A DNA stretch of 64,000 nt from Corynebacterium tuberculostearicum SK141. Lineage in GTDB: Bacteria > Actinomycetota > Actinomycetes > Mycobacteriales > Mycobacteriaceae. Position numbers and translations under genes: made by a program. The notes beneath the pieces are model-generated. The model was not told the DNA's origin and did no database searches. It worked only from the letters and a program-made list of their open reading frames with translations. Of this stretch, positions 63,504 to 64,000 are shown piece after piece. Location of the stretch: assembly GCF_000175635.1 (NCBI RefSeq), contig NZ_ACVP01000007.1, positions 43,544 through 107,543 of the forward strand, given 5' to 3'. Position 1 is the first letter of the stretch. Every line of letters begins with the position of its first letter.

Positions 63504-63818
63504 ATGGCGTGGTTCATCTTGATTTTCTCCGGCGCATTCGAAGCCGTGTGGGCGGCGGCGCTGGATAAGTCCGCAGGTTTTACGCGCCTGTGGCCCTCGC
63601 TCATTTTCCTCGTGGCCTGCGCAATTTCCATGGGCGGGCTGGCGTGGGCGATGCGCAGCATCCCGGTGGGCACGGCCTATGCGGTGTGGGCGGGCGTTGG
63701 TGCGTCGGTGGCGGTCATCTATTCCTTCGCGGCCGGACACGAGGCGGCCACGGTGTGGAAGGTGCTATTCCTCGCCATGATCATCGGCGGCATCGTGGGG
63801 CTGAAAGCGGTGAGTTAG
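63504..63818 (+). CDS. SMR-family guanidinium exporter (SugE/Gdx type)
   Basis: A 104-residue small multidrug resistance protein with four membrane helices. The membrane-embedded glutamate lies in FSGAFEAVWAAALDKSAGFTRL, the SugE/Gdx subtype signature, unlike EmrE. WAMRSIPVGTAYAVWAGVGA is the loop of helix 3. Known Gdx proteins export guanidinium in exchange for protons. The guanidine-III riboswitch directly upstream supports that substrate. It is a single gene, so a dual-topology homodimer is expected. The ATG at 63504 is chosen; an upstream extension would run through the riboswitch. Confidence 0.92.
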   Translation: MAWFILIFSGAFEAVWAAALDKSAGFTRLWPSLIFLVACAISMGGLAWAMRSIPVGTAYAVWAGVGASVAVIYSFAAGHEAATVWKVLFLAMIIGGIVGLKAVS

Positions 63819-64000
63819 AGGCCCGGAATCCGCGGCGCGGGTGGCAGCGGCGGCGCAGGTGGCGGTGCGGGCGCAGGCATAGCGGGCACTGCCGGCATAT
63901 CAGGCACCGCGTCCTCGATGCGCCCGCGGACTTCGTGCGGCGGAATATTGAGGTTCGGCAGGCCGCTTTTGTCCCGCGCAGGTGGGCGTGGGGCCGGCGC
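63815..64000 (-). CDS. Proline-rich protein, C-terminal part (runs off the window)
   Basis: The last 61 codons of a gene reading leftwards. The end is Pro/Ala-rich (PAPAPPPAPPLPPAPRIPGL). The preceding part, NLNIPPHEVRGRIEDAV, looks folded. No family can be named. It overlaps the sugE stop by 3 bases, convergent. Confidence 0.5.
   Translation of the reverse strand, partial: APAPRPPARDKSGLPNLNIPPHEVRGRIEDAVPDMPAVPAMPAPAPPPAPPLPPAPRIPGL

Overview
The window is a 64 kb piece of a high-GC actinobacterial chromosome, and it almost certainly comes from a Corynebacterium. The gene order follows the C. glutamicum segment from the adenylate cyclase/holB pair through rml, corynomycolyltransferase, lpd, ramB, sdhCAB, murB, mshA, gpmA, senX3-regX3, ppx, proC and the hem cluster. 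Two corynomycolyltransferases, mycothiol enzymes and frequent candidate leaderless promoters support the genus. Several fadD-type acyl-CoA ligases, absent in that number from C. glutamicum, suggest a lipophilic host-associated species. The species call is inference.

Layout. 1-5.9 kb: partial membrane protein, cyaB and holB (divergent), tRNA-Thr(CGU), an acyl-CoA synthetase and a secreted SGNH hydrolase. 5.9-7.7 kb: mycothiol-dependent formaldehyde oxidation. 7.7-10.9 kb: dTDP-rhamnose operon rmlB-rmlCD-rmlA, with rmlC and rmlD fused. 10.9-16.8 kb: HNH endonuclease, M1 peptidase, two secreted mycolyltransferases and, divergent from them, a 36-residue amphipathic peptide gene that looks like a mycomembrane porin-type peptide. 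16.9-24.5 kb: lpd, the carbon regulator ramB and sdhCAB with a CRP/GlxR-type site and an iron-box-like site upstream.

24.5-28.7 kb is an accessory island. It holds a small gene with a nonsense codon, two AT-rich orphan genes separated by a perfect bidirectional terminator, a 90-bp internally deleted IS remnant, a frameshifted plasmid-type ribbon-helix-helix gene with its operator, a full-length but doubly frameshifted IS3-family element, and a truncated exonuclease gene. The flanking core genes are intact.

28.8-43.6 kb: envelope and housekeeping genes (DUF445, DUF2516, a DeoC-like remnant, DUF2993, methyltransferase, DUF2505, murB, luxS, YihY/BrkB), then a fadD-ogt-fadD-fadD cluster, then mshA. 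43.7-52.4 kb: gpmA, senX3-regX3, a cysteine-rich conserved protein, ppx, proC, a BldC-like regulator, the 33-residue ribosomal protein bS22, a SerB-like phosphatase and a glutaredoxin-like protein. 52.5-61.3 kb: hemA, hemC, cobA/hemD fusion, hemB, two membrane proteins, hemE and hemY. 61.4-64 kb: a second HNH endonuclease, two DnaA-box 9-mers, an oxidoreductase, a guanidine-III riboswitch controlling a SugE/Gdx exporter, and a partial proline-rich gene.

Regulatory links: cAMP made by CyaB would act through GlxR, and a GlxR-type site precedes sdhCAB. The rml operon and the mycolyltransferases serve adjacent layers of the same envelope (rhamnose linker and mycolate layer). MshA supplies the mycothiol used by the formaldehyde dehydrogenase.
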